From NCBI GenBank assembly GCA_037178625.1, contig CM074132.1, forward strand, positions 3,224,001 to 3,288,000: DNA of 64,000 bases, read 5' to 3'. The position numbers and the translations under genes were made by a program. Source of the DNA: Skeletonema tropicum. Lineage: Eukaryota; Bacillariophyta; Thalassiosirophyceae; Thalassiosirales; Thalassiosiraceae. Shown piece by piece: positions 63,208-64,000 of the stretch (positions are counted from its first letter, which is position 1; each line of letters opens with the position of its first letter). The notes below the pieces were generated by a model that did no database searches, was not told the DNA's origin, and saw nothing but the letters and a program-made list of their open reading frames with translations.

Positions 63208-64000
63208 ATGGATGTAGAAACGCTGAAAACGCTCCTCGATGGAGATGACAGTATCGAGGAACTAATGATGAAAATGATGATGTTCGGAGGCATGGTTCAT
63301 CATCATCTGGCATGTGCGCCGAAGATGATTGGTACGATCATCCTTTGACTGAACTATTCCAAGCCGCCAAAGATCGCGATGCAGCACAAGTTGTTGACCT
63401 TCTCGAAGACGGACCAGAGAAGTATAGACTGGGCGTTGATGAGTTGGATGGAGATGGTGCAGGTGTATTACATAACTTGGCTCTCTACGATGACTTGACG
63501 GAATATGACGCAGATTTGATTGTTCAGGCGTTTAAGCGTGCTGGAGCTGATTTGGATTTGAAGGCGGGTAGCATGATGGCTGGTGAAACTCCACTTCATA
63601 TAGCTGCTACGTGAGTTGTTGTTCATTATATGTATTTGTTTTCATGGTTCATGCGCAGAATTGTCATCTCACGAATATAGCATGTTACGTGTAGCTATGG
63701 ACATTATGCGATGGCAAAGGCGTTGATTGACGCTGGAGCAAAAGCAGATATTTGTGATAATAATGGTGAAACTCCTCTGGACAGGTCAACAGACATCAAA
63801 TCATCCATGAGAATGAAATCACCTGATGGTAAGAGGACAATGGAGCTAATACAAGGTGCTGTGGCAAGAGAAAGATCCGATCCAAACTATGTTGATGCGG
63901 CGACAAGAATGGCAACTGAGCTTAAGCTGGAAGCAGAATCGTATTGGGAACAGGGAGAATTTGAACGTGCGATGGACAAATACATTGAGGTGATACAGAT
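63208..64000 (+). CDS. Ankyrin-repeat protein with TPR-like region, 5' part
   Basis: The gene runs off the right edge. Exon 1 ends at 63610 and exon 2 starts at 63695 (GTGAGT donor, ACGTGTAG acceptor), joining LHIAAT to YGHYAMAKALIDAGAKADIC, a textbook ankyrin junction. Ankyrin signs: TELFQAAKDRDAAQVVDLLEDG, GETPLHIAATYGHYAMAKAL, NNGETPLDRS. After a linker, ATELKLEAESYWEQGEFERAMDKY begins a TPR-like helix pair, as in ankyrin-TPR co-chaperone-type proteins. The start is unsure: ATG 63208 (MDVETLKTLLDGDDSIEELM) reads as good protein but needs a one-base shift near 63310 to join the main frame; ATG 63312 (MCAEDDWYDHPL) is the first in-frame start. Protein-protein interaction is the likely role. 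Confidence 0.7.

Overview
This is a nuclear window from a photosynthetic stramenopile, most likely a centric diatom of the Thalassiosira/Skeletonema/Cyclotella type. The support is inference from content: short GT-AG introns (about 70-200 nt) in otherwise compact genes, a thylakoid-lumen protein with stacked ER/plastid/lumen targeting signals, Ser/Pro-rich secreted cell-surface proteins with cysteine-rich repeats, a chitinase-type domain, several sulfotransferase-like type II membrane proteins and a MuDR-type transposon. No organelle or bacterial operon features are seen.

Layout. 1-680: 3' part of an Mpv17/PMP22-family channel gene. 997-1556: a small decayed or mis-sequenced secreted-protein gene behind twin TGACGTCA palindromes. 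1676-4660 (-): Q-rich single-pass membrane protein. 5456-17478 (+): an eleven-exon gene for a protein of about 3,600 residues that fuses DUF1800, DUF1501, a GH19 chitinase-like domain, cysteine-rich modules and a Ser/Pro stalk. 18708-26000: a four-pass membrane protein, two frame-broken sulfotransferase-like genes and an intact leucine-rich-repeat gene between them. 26009-29005 (-): a second Q-rich single-pass protein with three tandem ~85-residue repeats. 29.7-32.4 kb: repeat-rich stretch with a Ty3/gypsy-like pol relic, a dispersed repeat, a 521-bp palindromic element and a truncated reverse-transcriptase fragment. 32.4-35.3 kb: NADPH-oxidase-like gene, copy 1. 35.7-39.9 kb: plastid lumen protein, a translin-TRAX fusion and a seven-helix receptor. 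40-52.5 kb: mobile DNA, dominated by a complete 5,580-bp Mutator-like element (perfect 92-bp terminal inverted repeats, perfect 9-bp target duplication) carrying a transposase and a convergent gene that resembles TET/JBP-type 2-oxoglutarate/Fe(II) dioxygenases. 52.7-56.1 kb: NADPH-oxidase-like copy 2. 56.3-64 kb: prolyl oligopeptidase, isopentenyl-phosphate-kinase-like gene, a third frame-broken sulfotransferase-like gene and the start of an ankyrin/TPR gene.

The most interesting items are the Mutator element with a putative nucleic-acid-modifying dioxygenase; the DUF1800-DUF1501-GH19 fusion; both halves of the C3PO nuclease in one polypeptide; and an NADPH oxidase duplicate with an EF-hand placed inside its NADPH-binding region, one copy beheaded next to a retroelement fragment. 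Many reading frames are broken by single-base shifts while the protein reads on in another frame; some lie in homopolymers, so read-level checking is needed before these are called pseudogenes.
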